A stretch of 46,153 bases of DNA, taken from assembly GCA_017649605.1 (NCBI GenBank), contig JAGCGL010000134.1, positions 1-46,153 of the forward strand, written 5' to 3'. This document shows, in pieces, positions 24,355 to 32,502 of the stretch. Origin of the DNA: Spirochaetia bacterium. Its GTDB lineage: Bacteria > Spirochaetota > Spirochaetia > CADAEX01. The notes beneath the pieces are model-generated. The model saw nothing but the letters and a program-made list of their open reading frames with translations. It made no database searches and had not been told where the DNA came from. Both the position numbers and the translations under genes were made by a program. Position 1 is the stretch's first letter; the number at the start of each line of letters is the position of its first letter.

Positions 24355-25623
24355 TTATTTTTTAGGTACGATCCTGTCGAATCCAGTGTATGGCACCAGG
24401 TTCTTTGGAATCAGGATAGAGCCGTCTGCCTGCTGGTTGTTCTCGATTATGGCGATCATAGCCCGTGTCAGAGCCATGGCTGTGCCATTAAGCATGTGCA
24501 GATAGGCTGTTCCGTTCTCGTCCTTGTACTTGATTCCGAGGCGGCGTGCCTGGAAGTCGGTGCAGTTGGAAGTGCTGGTTATCTCGCCATAGTCGCCGCG
24601 GCCAGGCATCCATGCCTCAAGGTCGTACTTGCGGTATGCCGATGCACCCAGGTCTCCGGTGCATGTGTCCACAACTCTATATGGGACATCCAGCCCCTGG
24701 AAGATCTTCTCCTCAACAGAGCGGATATACTGGTGCATCTCGTCAGATTTCTCCGGCAGGCAGTAGATGAACATCTCCACCTTGGAGAACTGGTGCACTC
24801 TGTAAAGGCCCTTGGAGAACTGGCCGGCGGCGCCTGCTTCCCGGCGGAAACAGTGGGAAAGGCCTGCCATCTTTATAGGGAGCTTGCTTGCATCGATGGT
24901 CTTGCCTGCGAAGTAGCCGCCCAGTGTGATCTCGGCAGTTCCGACCAGACAGGTACCGGTTCCCTCTACTGTATAAATGTTGCTTTCCTCGCCCCTCGGG
25001 TTGAATCCGATTCCGGCTGCAACCTCTTCCTTGGCCACATCCGGGGTGATGAACGGGGTGAAACCCTCTTTCATTATGATGTCCATGACATAGCGGGTCA
25101 GGGCCAGCTCCAGGACTACAGCCTCGTTCTTAAGGTAGTAGAACTTGGTGCCGGAAACCCGGGTCGCGGTCTCAAAGTCCACCAGGTCCAGAGCCTCGCA
25201 GAGCTCCACATGATCCTTTGGCTGGAAGTCGAACTGCGGGATGTTGCCCCATTTCTTGACCTCAAGGTTCTCCTTGTCCTCTTTGCCGATCGGGGCATCG
25301 GGGTGGGCCATGTTAGGAATGTCCATCATGGCAACCTTGAAAGCCTTGTCCTTCTCCTCGAACTCTTTCTCCAGTGCGGCGATGTCCTCCTTAAGCTTCT
25401 TGCCCTCGGCAATCAGCACAGTGCGCACATCCTGCTCCAGCTTGCCCTTCATCTTGGCGGCGTTCTCGTTACGCTGCTGGCGGAGGGAATCCAGCTTCTG
25501 CTGCATGGCGTTCTTTTCGTCGTATAGTTTGACAACAAGGTCGGCATCGGCCACCATGTTCCTGTCTTTGATGTTCTTCTTAACCTGCTCAAGGTGTTCC
25601 TTGATGAATTTTATGTCTAACAT
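24355..25623 (-). CDS. serS: Seryl-tRNA synthetase
   Basis: A 422-residue class II synthetase. The N-terminal antiparallel coiled-coil arm (about 1-110) contacts the tRNA long variable arm. The catalytic domain holds motif 2 (CFRREAGAAGQ, then YRVHQFSKVEMF) and motif 3 (NGTAMALTRAMIAIIENNQ). It attaches serine to tRNA-Ser and tRNA-Sec. Length and motifs are normal. AGGTGTC just before the ATG is a poor Shine-Dalgarno, and TATTAT lies 7 bases upstream of the start, so leaderless initiation is possible. It is first in a probable serS-antiporter-uppP operon. Confidence 0.97.
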   Translation of the reverse strand: MLDIKFIKEHLEQVKKNIKDRNMVADADLVVKLYDEKNAMQQKLDSLRQQRNENAAKMKGKLEQDVRTVLIAEGKKLKEDIAALEKEFEEKDKAFKVAMMDIPNMAHPDAPIGKEDKENLEVKKWGNIPQFDFQPKDHVELCEALDLVDFETATRVSGTKFYYLKNEAVVLELALTRYVMDIIMKEGFTPFITPDVAKEEVAAGIGFNPRGEESNIYTVEGTGTCLVGTAEITLGGYFAGKTIDASKLPIKMAGLSHCFRREAGAAGQFSKGLYRVHQFSKVEMFIYCLPEKSDEMHQYIRSVEEKIFQGLDVPYRVVDTCTGDLGASAYRKYDLEAWMPGRGDYGEITSTSNCTDFQARRLGIKYKDENGTAYLHMLNGTAMALTRAMIAIIENNQQADGSILIPKNLVPYTGFDRIVPKK

Positions 25624-25690
25624 GACACCTATAATATACTTTTTTCATCATTATATAAAGAGTGGGGGCAGAAGATTTTTCATCAGACGA

Positions 25691-26734
25691 TCACATCGGG
25701 CGGACAAAGTATTTTATCTCTTTTTTCACCTTGCCGGCATCGTCATATTCGTATTCATAAGAATAGGCATAAGGCCAGCCCTGTTTTGTGTTGCGCGATA
25801 TATTGCCTTTTGCGTCATATTCGTAGTTGGCATTCCATGAATTGTAGTATTCCCATGCTTTTATAGCCTCTCCCATGTCCCCAAAAAGACCTTTTATTTC
25901 CATATAATGGACAGGTCTTCCGGAGTTGTCCATTATATAAAGGGAGCCAGGATCTCCAAATGCATCGGTCGAGATCAGTTCCCCAGTCTTGTTTCCGGTC
26001 TGGTCGTACTCGGTCATATTAAGCGTAAAGATTCCGGGGTTGCGATATGTCAAAGGCCAGAAATTAGCAAAAAAGTTTTCGTAATGGAGGCATGGCACCG
26101 GCTTCCATCCCTTCAGCTCCATATGCCAGTTATCCAGCTTGAACGAGCCGAAGTCGGGGCTTGTCACATATTCTGCCTCGCCTTTATCGTTGTATTTATA
26201 GGCGAAAGGCCAGGTGACTTCGGGCTTGTCGTTTATCTTGGCCTTAATGGCAGACACATTGCCATTTTTATCGTACTCATACTTATATTCACGCGCTCCC
26301 TTATACTTCTCATTGCCTGTAGCAAGAGTAAAGTCCACATTCTGCGATATCACATCACCTTTGTCATTATAAGTGAATGTTTTGCTGAAATCATAAAAGG
26401 TGGATTCTCCGATCTCGAACTGCTGACCCCAGAATGCAAGATTACAGGAGATGATATTGCCCGCACTGTCGTACTGGAAGGTTCCTGTATCTGTTCTGCC
26501 ATAGACAGTCTCGTAGGAGCCAAGTTCAGAATACTCATGCTTTATGGAGATAATTCTTCCCTGGCTGTCATATTCATATTCGCTTATAGTATCTACAGTA
26601 CACTTCTCCCATTGAGGCATACCGTTCACTTCGCTTAACCTGGTGGTCTCGTCCCCCACCTTCTGGGCAAATGCTGTGGAGCAGAGCAGGATAAAGGCTG
26701 TGGCAAGCACCGCCTGTTTGAAATTGGTTTTCAT
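25691..26734 (-). CDS. Secreted YD-repeat-like (RHS-like) protein
   Basis: A 347-residue protein with a signal peptide (LLCSTAFA-QK) and at least six degenerate YD repeats: YEYDSQGRIIS, FQYDSAGNIIS, YNDKGDVIS, YEYDKNGNVSAIK, YEYDAKGNISRNT and YEYDDAGKVKKE. These are the repeat type of RHS/teneurin shells. The protein is far too short for a full RHS shell and carries no recognisable toxin tip. ATG 26734 has AAAGGAG upstream; the frame extends 19 codons further but without a signal peptide start. A WYL-type box (26769-26794) lies about 35 bases upstream, linking it to the regulator at 28632-29630. Confidence 0.8.
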   Translation of the reverse strand: MKTNFKQAVLATAFILLCSTAFAQKVGDETTRLSEVNGMPQWEKCTVDTISEYEYDSQGRIISIKHEYSELGSYETVYGRTDTGTFQYDSAGNIISCNLAFWGQQFEIGESTFYDFSKTFTYNDKGDVISQNVDFTLATGNEKYKGAREYKYEYDKNGNVSAIKAKINDKPEVTWPFAYKYNDKGEAEYVTSPDFGSFKLDNWHMELKGWKPVPCLHYENFFANFWPLTYRNPGIFTLNMTEYDQTGNKTGELISTDAFGDPGSLYIMDNSGRPVHYMEIKGLFGDMGEAIKAWEYYNSWNANYEYDAKGNISRNTKQGWPYAYSYEYEYDDAGKVKKEIKYFVRPM

Positions 26735-26768
26735 ATTGTTCTCCTTTTTTTGAGTGAGTTTATCGCAG

Positions 26769-26794
26769 GATATGTGGTGTAACAGCACCATATC
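26769..26794 (-). promoter_or_regulatory. WYL-type box upstream of the YD-repeat gene
   Basis: The plus strand reads GATATG-TGGTG-TAACAG-CACCA-TATC, a near-perfect palindrome. A GATAAA -10-like element (26764-26759, minus strand) lies 20 bases from its centre. The box matches three others in the island. Confidence 0.65.
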
Positions 26795-26808
26795 TAGGAA
26801 ATATGGAT

Positions 26809-26946
26809 TTAATCATCTATCGTCAGCGCGGTGACTAAGACCATGATGCAATAACACGTAAAGAATACTTTGAAATTAAAGTAGCATACGCCTATACCGC
26901 AGATATAGCACATTGCACATCCCATGCACACTATAAAGGTTTTCAT
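26809..26946 (-). CDS. Small cysteine-rich hydrophobic peptide (45 residues)
   Basis: An open frame starts at ATG 26946 with a well-placed GGAGA (5 bases upstream) and encodes 45 residues with seven cysteines, beginning MKTFIVCMGCAMCYICG, then a hydrophobic segment ending VTALTIDD. Most of it is hydrophobic, so a membrane peptide is likely. It begins 15 bases after the 26962-27930 gene stop and would be the third gene of the WYL-box operon starting at 28547. No family is recognised. The Shine-Dalgarno and the operon spacing are the support; it could still be a chance frame. Confidence 0.5.
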   Translation of the reverse strand: MKTFIVCMGCAMCYICGIGVCYFNFKVFFTCYCIMVLVTALTIDD

Positions 26947-26961
26947 CTTGTTCTCCGGATA

Positions 26962-27930
26962 TCACAGCTTGGCTCTTATGGCATTCTCCCACATGACAAT
27001 AGAACCCATGATGCTGTCTTCGGTGGGGCCAAGGAGCTCTGCCTTTAGACCTTGGAAGTACTCGGCAAAGCCTGCTCTGAGCTCGCGTCTTCCTTTGTCG
27101 GCTGTGTTCTTGTAGTCCCACAGGTCCCATATAATTACTACAATGGCAATTCCCATGCCAATTCCCGGAACAAATTTGCCAAGGGACTTTGCCCCTGTGG
27201 CTCCTACTGCTTCTGTACCTGCCTTGACGGCCAGCTTCTGTCCAACCTTCTGGCCGATTTTTGTAATAATTGGAGTCATTGCCTTGAAGGTCAGCACACC
27301 AAGGGATGCCAGCACCATCTTTGCTGATATAGGGACGCTTTTGGTCTCGAACTCGGCAGTCAGTCCGCACAATCTGGAAATATGCTTGTTCCACACGGGG
27401 GTAGGAATGTTGTGCTTCTCCTGTATCTCCTTGAACTGGTTGTCCAGCACCTTCATGTATGCGGCCACTGTATTGTTGGTGATAGCCTCAACCCGCTGCT
27501 GTGCCACTTCGGGCATGATGACATGGGCAGAGATTTCCTTCTCCAGTGCCTTCATGTGGGCTTCTGCAGCTGTGGGATGCCCGCTTATAATTTTGTTTGC
27601 GATGAAATGGTACACCGCGATGGTCTCTCTACCTTTAACATTTAACAGCTTGAAATAATCGTCAATAAATAGTTCGGAACGGCCCATGAGCTCCTGTATC
27701 CAGAGATCAATCTCCCGCTCGGCAGATTGGCGTGCGGCTTTTTCTGCTGTATCCATTGCATCAAGGATTTCTTTGTCCAGGTTATAGTTGAAAGTGGGTA
27801 CTACCTTTGAGTTCTCGAACTTAGGCATCTCATATTTAGATCCGCTTGCAGTGCCTCCAAACCGAGTGACAGCCACAAAAGCCAGTGCTGCAATCAGCAC
27901 TATGTTTGCAAAAATTAAGAATTTTTTCAT
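26962..27930 (-). CDS. Exported or membrane protein of unknown function
   Basis: A 322-residue protein that I do not recognise. It has an N-terminal hydrophobic helix (about 3-22), a mainly helical charged middle (about 55-190) and a hydrophobic Gly/Ala-rich segment (about 235-272; GKFVPGIGMGIAIVVIIWDLWDY), followed by a helical tail (RRELRAGFAEYFQGLKAELL). The latter half resembles, in composition only, membrane-inserting regions of secreted effectors. It lies 11 bases downstream of the 27942 secreted protein and is probably in one operon with it and the 45-residue peptide, under a WYL box. The overall order (secreted beta protein, then a larger protein with a hydrophobic segment) parallels the 34878/34172 toxin pair. 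Confidence 0.75.
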   Translation of the reverse strand: MKKFLIFANIVLIAALAFVAVTRFGGTASGSKYEMPKFENSKVVPTFNYNLDKEILDAMDTAEKAARQSAEREIDLWIQELMGRSELFIDDYFKLLNVKGRETIAVYHFIANKIISGHPTAAEAHMKALEKEISAHVIMPEVAQQRVEAITNNTVAAYMKVLDNQFKEIQEKHNIPTPVWNKHISRLCGLTAEFETKSVPISAKMVLASLGVLTFKAMTPIITKIGQKVGQKLAVKAGTEAVGATGAKSLGKFVPGIGMGIAIVVIIWDLWDYKNTADKGRRELRAGFAEYFQGLKAELLGPTEDSIMGSIVMWENAIRAKL

Positions 27931-27941
27931 TATATTACTCC

Positions 27942-28547
27942 TTATTTGACATACAGGTTGAAACGAGCCGAAGAACTGTCCAGAGGCGTCTGGGCACAGC
28001 TTATCTTAAGCTGGCTGAATTTATTCTGAACAGTATTATGCGTTTCTGATGATGAATCCTCTTCGGAAACAGTCGATGTGTCGGCAATAAGCTTGAAGGG
28101 GAGGGCTTCCACCTGGATGTTCCTGTTTTTATAGTAGTAAGGAATGGTAAGCGACAGTTCGACGAATCCTTTGATATTGTCTTTCTGAGGAATCAGAAAT
28201 TCGAAGTACCTGTTCCCACCCTCCACATAGCTGGTCTCCATCAGGATACTCTTCTTGCCGGTAATGCCTATCTTGAGGATGCCGGAACAGGATAAGAAAT
28301 CAACATCTATATCTTTTGGAAAAGCTATCTTGCAATCTATTGTTGCAGAGGAGTCAGTTGTTCCTTTTACAGCGAAGCAGTACTTCACTTTCTGCGTTCT
28401 GTTCTTGGCTGTTATTGTAAGGGTATCTGACTTGATATAACGGAACCACGGGGTGGCGACAAACTGCTCGGTAACAAGATATGGCGCTTGCTCCGCCAAG
28501 GCATCAAATGCAAATGTAACGAAAAGAATGGCAATAAAAAGTTTCAT
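27942..28547 (-). CDS. Secreted protein of unknown function, paralogue of the 34186-34878 product
   Basis: A 201-residue protein with a signal peptide (MKLFIAILFVTFAFDALA). The body shares a domain with the protein at 34186-34878: VKYCFAVKGTTDSSATIDC with IAFPKDIDV here, compared with VRYDFTVKPKYTSSEQAVILC with TVPKDIKF there, then a strand pattern around FEFLIPQKDN versus FVILLPKKVN. I know of no named family. ATG 28547 has AAGGAG upstream. A WYL box centred near 28592 precedes it. It heads the operon with the 26962 gene. Each paralogue is encoded immediately upstream of a larger protein with a hydrophobic region, so it may be a partner or carrier (inference). Confidence 0.75.
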   Translation of the reverse strand: MKLFIAILFVTFAFDALAEQAPYLVTEQFVATPWFRYIKSDTLTITAKNRTQKVKYCFAVKGTTDSSATIDCKIAFPKDIDVDFLSCSGILKIGITGKKSILMETSYVEGGNRYFEFLIPQKDNIKGFVELSLTIPYYYKNRNIQVEALPFKLIADTSTVSEEDSSSETHNTVQNKFSQLKISCAQTPLDSSSARFNLYVK

Positions 28548-28580
28548 ATTTGCTCCTTCTGATAGGAGCATAAGATGAAA

Positions 28581-28599
28581 TATGTGGTATAACTACCAC
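28581..28599 (-). promoter_or_regulatory. WYL-type box upstream of the 28547 operon
   Basis: TATGTGGTATAAC-TACCAC on the plus strand. The inner palindrome GTGGTA-TAAC-TACCAC (28584-28599) is perfect. It lies about 37 bases upstream of ATG 28547 and over the expected -35 position. Confidence 0.7.
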
Positions 28600-28631
28600 G
28601 GAGTTTTAAAAAAGTGTGAAAATTTTACCAC

Positions 28632-29630
28632 TTAGTTTTGGCGGACAGAGGATGTCATCGCATCTATCTCTTCAAGGATTTTGTCCCTAAGCCATTTTGG
28701 CTCGATTTTCTTGACGTTCTTGGCTTGTCCCATAATCCATTTTTTTACTACATGGAGTCCACGGGTTCTGGCTGTGAGAGTGCAGGTGCCATCGGGATTA
28801 CGTTTTACTTTAATGCTGTCTGGCCATCGTCTCTGCATATTGTACCAGCCCTGCCAGGAATCGAAGGTGACAGAGAAGGTGAATCCCTTATGTTCGCAGA
28901 ATGGCCCGAACGGATCTTCCAGCCGGCCGTCATAGGGGAGTGGCTTTGGTCTTTTTCTGGGAGAGGTAATCTTGGGAACATCCTGAATACGCTCGACTGC
29001 AAAGGTACGGAGCTCACCATCCTCCAGCTTCTGTGCATTCAGGTACAGGCCACCGTCATAAACAAACATATAGAGAGGCATTACATCTCGCCTTGCCAGT
29101 TTGCTGTTGCCCGCATTGTCGTAGGTAAAGCTCAGACACTTATTCTGCTGTATTGCTTTAAGGATTACACCCACCGCTTCTTTGGCTTCCTCGCTGATAA
29201 TCTTTTCTGTGGCATTGACATTATAAATCTGGTAGTTCTGGGCATCCTTGAACCAACTGAGCTTGGTCTGGAGTCCTTGGGCGGCAGCTTTAAGCACCGG
29301 TGTCTGCTGGGACTGGCTCATCATAAGGGCCAGGAGCATCCCCTCATCATCTGAAAGGCTTAATCCAGGGAGGGTGAGTGTCCATAGGCTTTTGCGGTCT
29401 ATCTGGTAGTAGGTCTTACGCTTGTCGTTTGGGTCTTTATATTCGGTGATGCAGAGCCCTTTACCGTCAGTGTTCATAGACTCAAGACTGTCTATCATAT
29501 CCTTGATAGTCCAGCGGTCTATATCGGTGGCCTTCTCCATTTCGGATAAGGTGGCACCTCCCTCCTGGCTCATGAGTTTTACGATCTGTAGCATCCTTGC
29601 GATGCTCTCGATAGTGCTGTGTCTGCCCAT
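28632..29630 (-). CDS. WYL-domain transcriptional regulator
   Basis: A 332-residue regulator with an N-terminal winged helix-turn-helix (about 8-65; TLSEMEKATDIDRWTIKDMI). A WYL sensor domain (about 150-235) includes FTYDNAGNSKLARRDVMPL and YDGGLYLNAQKLEDGELRTF. A WCX-type C-terminal extension follows (about 250-325). WYL proteins sense nucleotides or nucleic acids and regulate defence loci (for example BrxR and CapW repressors). ATG 29630 has AGGAGG. Its own promoter carries a GTGGT-N6-ACCAC box, and three other units in the island carry the same box, so it is the best candidate for the regulator binding them. Confidence 0.88.
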   Translation of the reverse strand: MGRHSTIESIARMLQIVKLMSQEGGATLSEMEKATDIDRWTIKDMIDSLESMNTDGKGLCITEYKDPNDKRKTYYQIDRKSLWTLTLPGLSLSDDEGMLLALMMSQSQQTPVLKAAAQGLQTKLSWFKDAQNYQIYNVNATEKIISEEAKEAVGVILKAIQQNKCLSFTYDNAGNSKLARRDVMPLYMFVYDGGLYLNAQKLEDGELRTFAVERIQDVPKITSPRKRPKPLPYDGRLEDPFGPFCEHKGFTFSVTFDSWQGWYNMQRRWPDSIKVKRNPDGTCTLTARTRGLHVVKKWIMGQAKNVKKIEPKWLRDKILEEIDAMTSSVRQN

Positions 29631-29649
29631 AGGCTCCTCCTACTGGCAG

Positions 29650-29680
29650 ATTATAGCACAATATGTGGTGTATTTACCAC
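29650..29680 (-). promoter_or_regulatory. Promoter of the WYL regulator with WYL-type box
   Basis: A consensus TATAAT (29655-29650, minus strand) is preceded by GTGGT-GTATTT-ACCAC (29665-29680), whose centre is 20 bases from the -10 centre and which covers the -35. The -35 hexamer itself is non-consensus (GGTAAA). This fits autoregulation. Confidence 0.7.
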
Positions 29681-29710
29681 GGGGATTGATGAAAACTAAT
29701 CTAAGTAACT

Positions 29711-30067
29711 CTAATTGCGTTTCCATTTCCCATAAGAAGTTTGATGCTTGTTTTTTGGGTACCTGGGGGTAATCGGTGAGTCATCAATTTGTTTTAGCTG
29801 ATTGGGGGATACGACTTGGATTTTTGTGTGATGAACTATTCCTTTTTCTCTACCCTTGCTGCTATAGGTGTCGGTCCAAGAAACATCAAAAGTGCTATTG
29901 ATTTCCAAATATTCAGGCATCTTTGCAAAGCCAAAATTTTCAAAGTCTTGTCCTGGCTTATGGTTGTGATTGTGAATAAAGATGCCACCAGGGATAGAAA
30001 TGATTTCTACTATATCGCCGTCCTTCCCATTGCTATTAGTCCAAGTTCCAGTTAAATTTACAGCCAT
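29711..30067 (-). CDS. Small unknown protein, paralogue of the 34943-35284 product
   Basis: A 118-residue protein starting LTGTWTNSNGKDGDIVEI, with predicted beta strands throughout. It is recognisably related to the 113-residue protein at 34943-35284: LSGIWST at the start, GIVHHTKIQVVSPNQLKQIDD versus GAVHRTLIKVVDENHLELVDD, and a shared C-terminal GKW-R motif. The fold recalls small lipocalin- or avidin-like barrels (GxW near the N-terminus), which is inference. There is no signal peptide. AGGAGG precedes ATG 30067. A TTGACA-17-TATTTT minus-strand promoter (30146 downward) lies about 55-80 bases upstream. It marks the start of the AT-rich block. Confidence 0.75.
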   Translation of the reverse strand: MAVNLTGTWTNSNGKDGDIVEIISIPGGIFIHNHNHKPGQDFENFGFAKMPEYLEINSTFDVSWTDTYSSKGREKGIVHHTKIQVVSPNQLKQIDDSPITPRYPKNKHQTSYGKWKRN

Positions 30068-30165
30068 ATGGCCTCCTGTTTTAAATAGATTTTCAATACT
30101 AATTCTAATGTGAATAAAAAATATGCTAAAAATTTTTGATTGTCAATACATGGTGTAAAAAATAC

Positions 30166-30214
30166 TTGACAATAATTACCCTCCTTATATATAAATATAT
30201 TTATATATAAGGAG
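30166..30214 (+). promoter_or_regulatory. XRE-gene promoter with 34-base perfect palindrome that includes the Shine-Dalgarno
   Basis: TTGACA (30166-30171) lies 16-18 bases from TATATA/TATAAA -10 candidates inside a perfect palindrome at 30181-30214 (arms CTCCTTATATATAAATA and its complement). The right arm ends in AAGGAG, 9 bases before ATG 30224. The palindrome could be the repressor operator, or an RNA hairpin hiding the ribosome binding site. A divergent TTGACA for the 30067 gene lies at 30146-30141. Confidence 0.65.
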
Positions 30215-30223
30215 CAAAAGGAA

Positions 30224-30586
30224 ATGGCAGTATCAGATATTTGGTTACTAATAAAAAGTTATATGGCTGAAAACGGAATGAGTCAGGCCGAATTAGCAAG
30301 ACGAATAGGGGTAAGTAGAAGTAGGTTATCATATTGGATTAAACATCATATTTTCCCACAAGCCGAATATGCAAAAAAAATTACCGATCAGTTTGGGTTA
30401 GATCTTAATAAATTACTTAAAACTTCACTGGATGAATCATTAGTTCCAGTAAAAACATCTGAAACAACTCGCCAGCTGGTTAATTGTATTAAAGATTTTT
30501 CTGAAAATGAGATTCGTTATATCATTGATGTAGCAAAAGCATATAAAAAAATGAAAAACGAAATAAAAGAATCATCCAATGGGTAA
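30224..30586 (+). CDS. XRE-family helix-turn-helix regulator
   Basis: A 120-residue protein with an N-terminal XRE HTH (about 8-62; MSQAELARRIGVSRSRLSYWIKH is given here in part as SQAELARRIGVSRSRLSYW) and a C-terminal helical tail (SENEIRYIIDVAKAYKKM). It is phage-repressor-like in size. The gene is AT-rich like its neighbours. It is preceded by a 34-base palindrome and divergently oriented to the 30067 gene. Its last 15 bases overlap the convergent ABC permease gene. It probably controls itself and perhaps the toxin or ABC block. Confidence 0.9.
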   Translation: MAVSDIWLLIKSYMAENGMSQAELARRIGVSRSRLSYWIKHHIFPQAEYAKKITDQFGLDLNKLLKTSLDESLVPVKTSETTRQLVNCIKDFSENEIRYIIDVAKAYKKMKNEIKESSNG

Positions 30587-31774
30587 AATTCTCTTAAATC
30601 TAAAAATAAAAATAACCAAATTAAAAATGATAGCGGTTAATAATCCTGTTATAGGGCTAATATTAAGTAAATCAGAATGAAAAATAGGTAATGCTGTACA
30701 TATACCAAGAAATATATTTAAAAATAAATGGGGGAGATTAATTTGAAATACTTCTTTAGGATTAGTCCAATCTATTTTTGGGGCTTTCTTATCATGAGCT
30801 AATCCAAATAAAGCAGTATTGATAAAAAGAATGCTAGTAGGGATGAGTGTCAAAAGAAATAAATTATTATTTGATTTTAAAGATGTCACGAAGAAGCAAA
30901 TAAATAATAATGGAAGGTGTAAAATATAAAAGAACAATGCTTTTGAAAGAATTCTTGTTTTTTTGGGAATTGGAAAAGACTCCAAAGTATTATGATAAGA
31001 ACCTTCTCTTGAAAAGCTAGAAATATTTATCATCGTTATAGCGGGAAATATCAGTAAGGTTTCAATAATAGTAATGTTTGTTCGTAGACTAATAAAAAGA
31101 ATATAAATGTATAAGAAAATAAACGACACAAATTCAGTAATTAGCAGGGAAAATAGAAAAAAATTATTACGTTCATATAGTATTAAGCTAAATAAAAGAG
31201 ATTTTTTAATATAAAATAAATTCTTTTTCTGCTCGTTTTTTTTAATGTGGGATATGATTAAATGAATTACACAAGACAAAAAGAATGAAAGTATTATTCC
31301 AATTAGTGGAACTATAATTATGAATAAAATAAAAATAATAGTAAATTGCAAATTAAAAGAACCATTTGCAAGAAAAGCAACGGTAAAAATATAAAGCGAA
31401 ATGATAATTTGACTAGAATAATAATAAATAGTATTTGCGATAATTATTTCGTTCCGGTGTACTGGGAGCGCTTTTAAGAGTGCTTGATCTGAACCAGAAT
31501 ATAAAATGTTATATGCAGAACGCGTGGTAAATATAATTGAGCTTAATAAAACTAACTTTGAGGATGACAACAATATCTCGGTACCCTCTTTAATGCTAAA
31601 AAAGAAATATAATCCAATGGACAAGGCGGATAATAAAAAGATGTAATTTAATCCCATTAATGAATTAATGATCAAGGTAATTGTCTTACTCTTATAGGTT
31701 TTAAAGAGTTTATTCAAAACTGGATGATAATTGCTTCTAATTGACAATAAATTCTTGATTTGAAATAATCTCAT
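30572..31774 (-). CDS. ABC-2-type transporter permease
   Basis: A 400-residue, very hydrophobic protein with about ten to twelve predicted helices and few charged loops, extremely AT-rich in codon use. It follows the ATPase gene with an ATGA overlap (31771-31774), so the two form one exporter. The loop SGSDQALLKALPVHRNEII is typical of the large ABC-2 permeases that accompany EcsA/bacteriocin-type ATPases. The substrate is unknown. Its position at the end of the toxin-immunity operon suggests export or self-protection (inference). Confidence 0.8.
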   Translation of the reverse strand: MRLFQIKNLLSIRSNYHPVLNKLFKTYKSKTITLIINSLMGLNYIFLLSALSIGLYFFFSIKEGTEILLSSSKLVLLSSIIFTTRSAYNILYSGSDQALLKALPVHRNEIIIANTIYYYSSQIIISLYIFTVAFLANGSFNLQFTIIFILFIIIVPLIGIILSFFLSCVIHLIISHIKKNEQKKNLFYIKKSLLFSLILYERNNFFLFSLLITEFVSFIFLYIYILFISLRTNITIIETLLIFPAITMINISSFSREGSYHNTLESFPIPKKTRILSKALFFYILHLPLLFICFFVTSLKSNNNLFLLTLIPTSILFINTALFGLAHDKKAPKIDWTNPKEVFQINLPHLFLNIFLGICTALPIFHSDLLNISPITGLLTAIIFNLVIFIFRFKRILPIG

Positions 31775-32502
31775 TTCTTTTCAGCTTCTGTTAATTCAAG
31801 GAATAAATCTTCTAGTGTTGAATTGTTTTCACCCATAATATTTTTTAAGTTATCGAATGTACCAGTAAAAATTAAATTACCCTGGCTGATAATAGCTAAG
31901 CATTCACAGAAACGTTCAGCAGTATCCATCACATGGGTTGAAAAGAAGACAGTATTACCTTTCTGCGTAAAATCTTTTAAGAGTTGTTTAACAGTTTTTG
32001 CTGCTTTTGCATCTAACCCAACCATTGGTTCATCTAATATAATTACCTTTGGATTGTGTATAAACGCAGAAATTAAAGATAGTTTTTGCTTCATACCATG
32101 AGAATAATTATTGGTAAATTCTTTCAATTCATTTAAAAAATTAAAGGCATCAGCATATTCCTCTATATTTTTTTTTCTTTCTTCGACAGATATTCCAAAG
32201 ATATCAGAAATAAAATTCAAGTACTGGATACCGGTCATATGAGAATAAAAAACAGGCTCATCTGGAACATATGCAATCTGAGTTTTAGCAAGTAATGGAC
32301 TTTTTAAGATGTCAATATTGTTTATAAATATTTCACCAGAATCAGGTTTTTCAATTCCAGAAATCATTTTTATTGTAGTGGATTTGCCTGCGCCATTAGG
32401 GCCAAGAAAACCAAAAATTTTTCCTTCGGGTATTTCTAAAGTTAGGTCATTGACTACTGTTTTATTCCCAAATGATTTAGAGACATTTTGAAGTTTAATC
32501 AT
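31771..32502 (-). CDS. ABC transporter ATP-binding protein
   Basis: A 243-residue ABC ATPase with Walker A GPNGAGKST, signature SHGMKQKLSL, Walker B KVIILDEPMVGLD and switch His in FFSTHVMDTAERF. It resembles ATPases of ABC-2 exporters (CcmA/EcsA class). Its ATG directly abuts the immunity-gene stop (TAG-ATG) with AGGAAG upstream, and it overlaps the permease gene by 4 bases. It is clearly part of the toxin operon transcript. Confidence 0.93.
   Translation of the reverse strand: MIKLQNVSKSFGNKTVVNDLTLEIPEGKIFGFLGPNGAGKSTTIKMISGIEKPDSGEIFINNIDILKSPLLAKTQIAYVPDEPVFYSHMTGIQYLNFISDIFGISVEERKKNIEEYADAFNFLNELKEFTNNYSHGMKQKLSLISAFIHNPKVIILDEPMVGLDAKAAKTVKQLLKDFTQKGNTVFFSTHVMDTAERFCECLAIISQGNLIFTGTFDNLKNIMGENNSTLEDLFLELTEAEKK

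Noticed and set aside
24496..25527. Long plus-strand open frame of 343 codons antisense to serS
   Set aside because: It lies entirely inside the well-supported serS gene on the other strand, has Leu/Val/Gly-rich shadow composition and no ribosome site or family features.
25691..26734. Full RHS toxin
   Set aside because: YD-like repeats are present, but the protein is only 347 residues, with no RHS core-boundary motif or variable toxin tip.
26876..27394. Minus-strand frame of 172 codons overlapping the 26962-27930 gene
   Set aside because: It is a different frame of the same strand within a gene that has a signal helix and operon context. Its composition is random-looking and has no ribosome site.
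30145..30160. Fifth WYL box near the 30067 gene
   Set aside because: Only one half (ATGGTGTAA) matches, the second arm is absent, and it is about 80 bases from the start, so it is mentioned but not annotated as a box.
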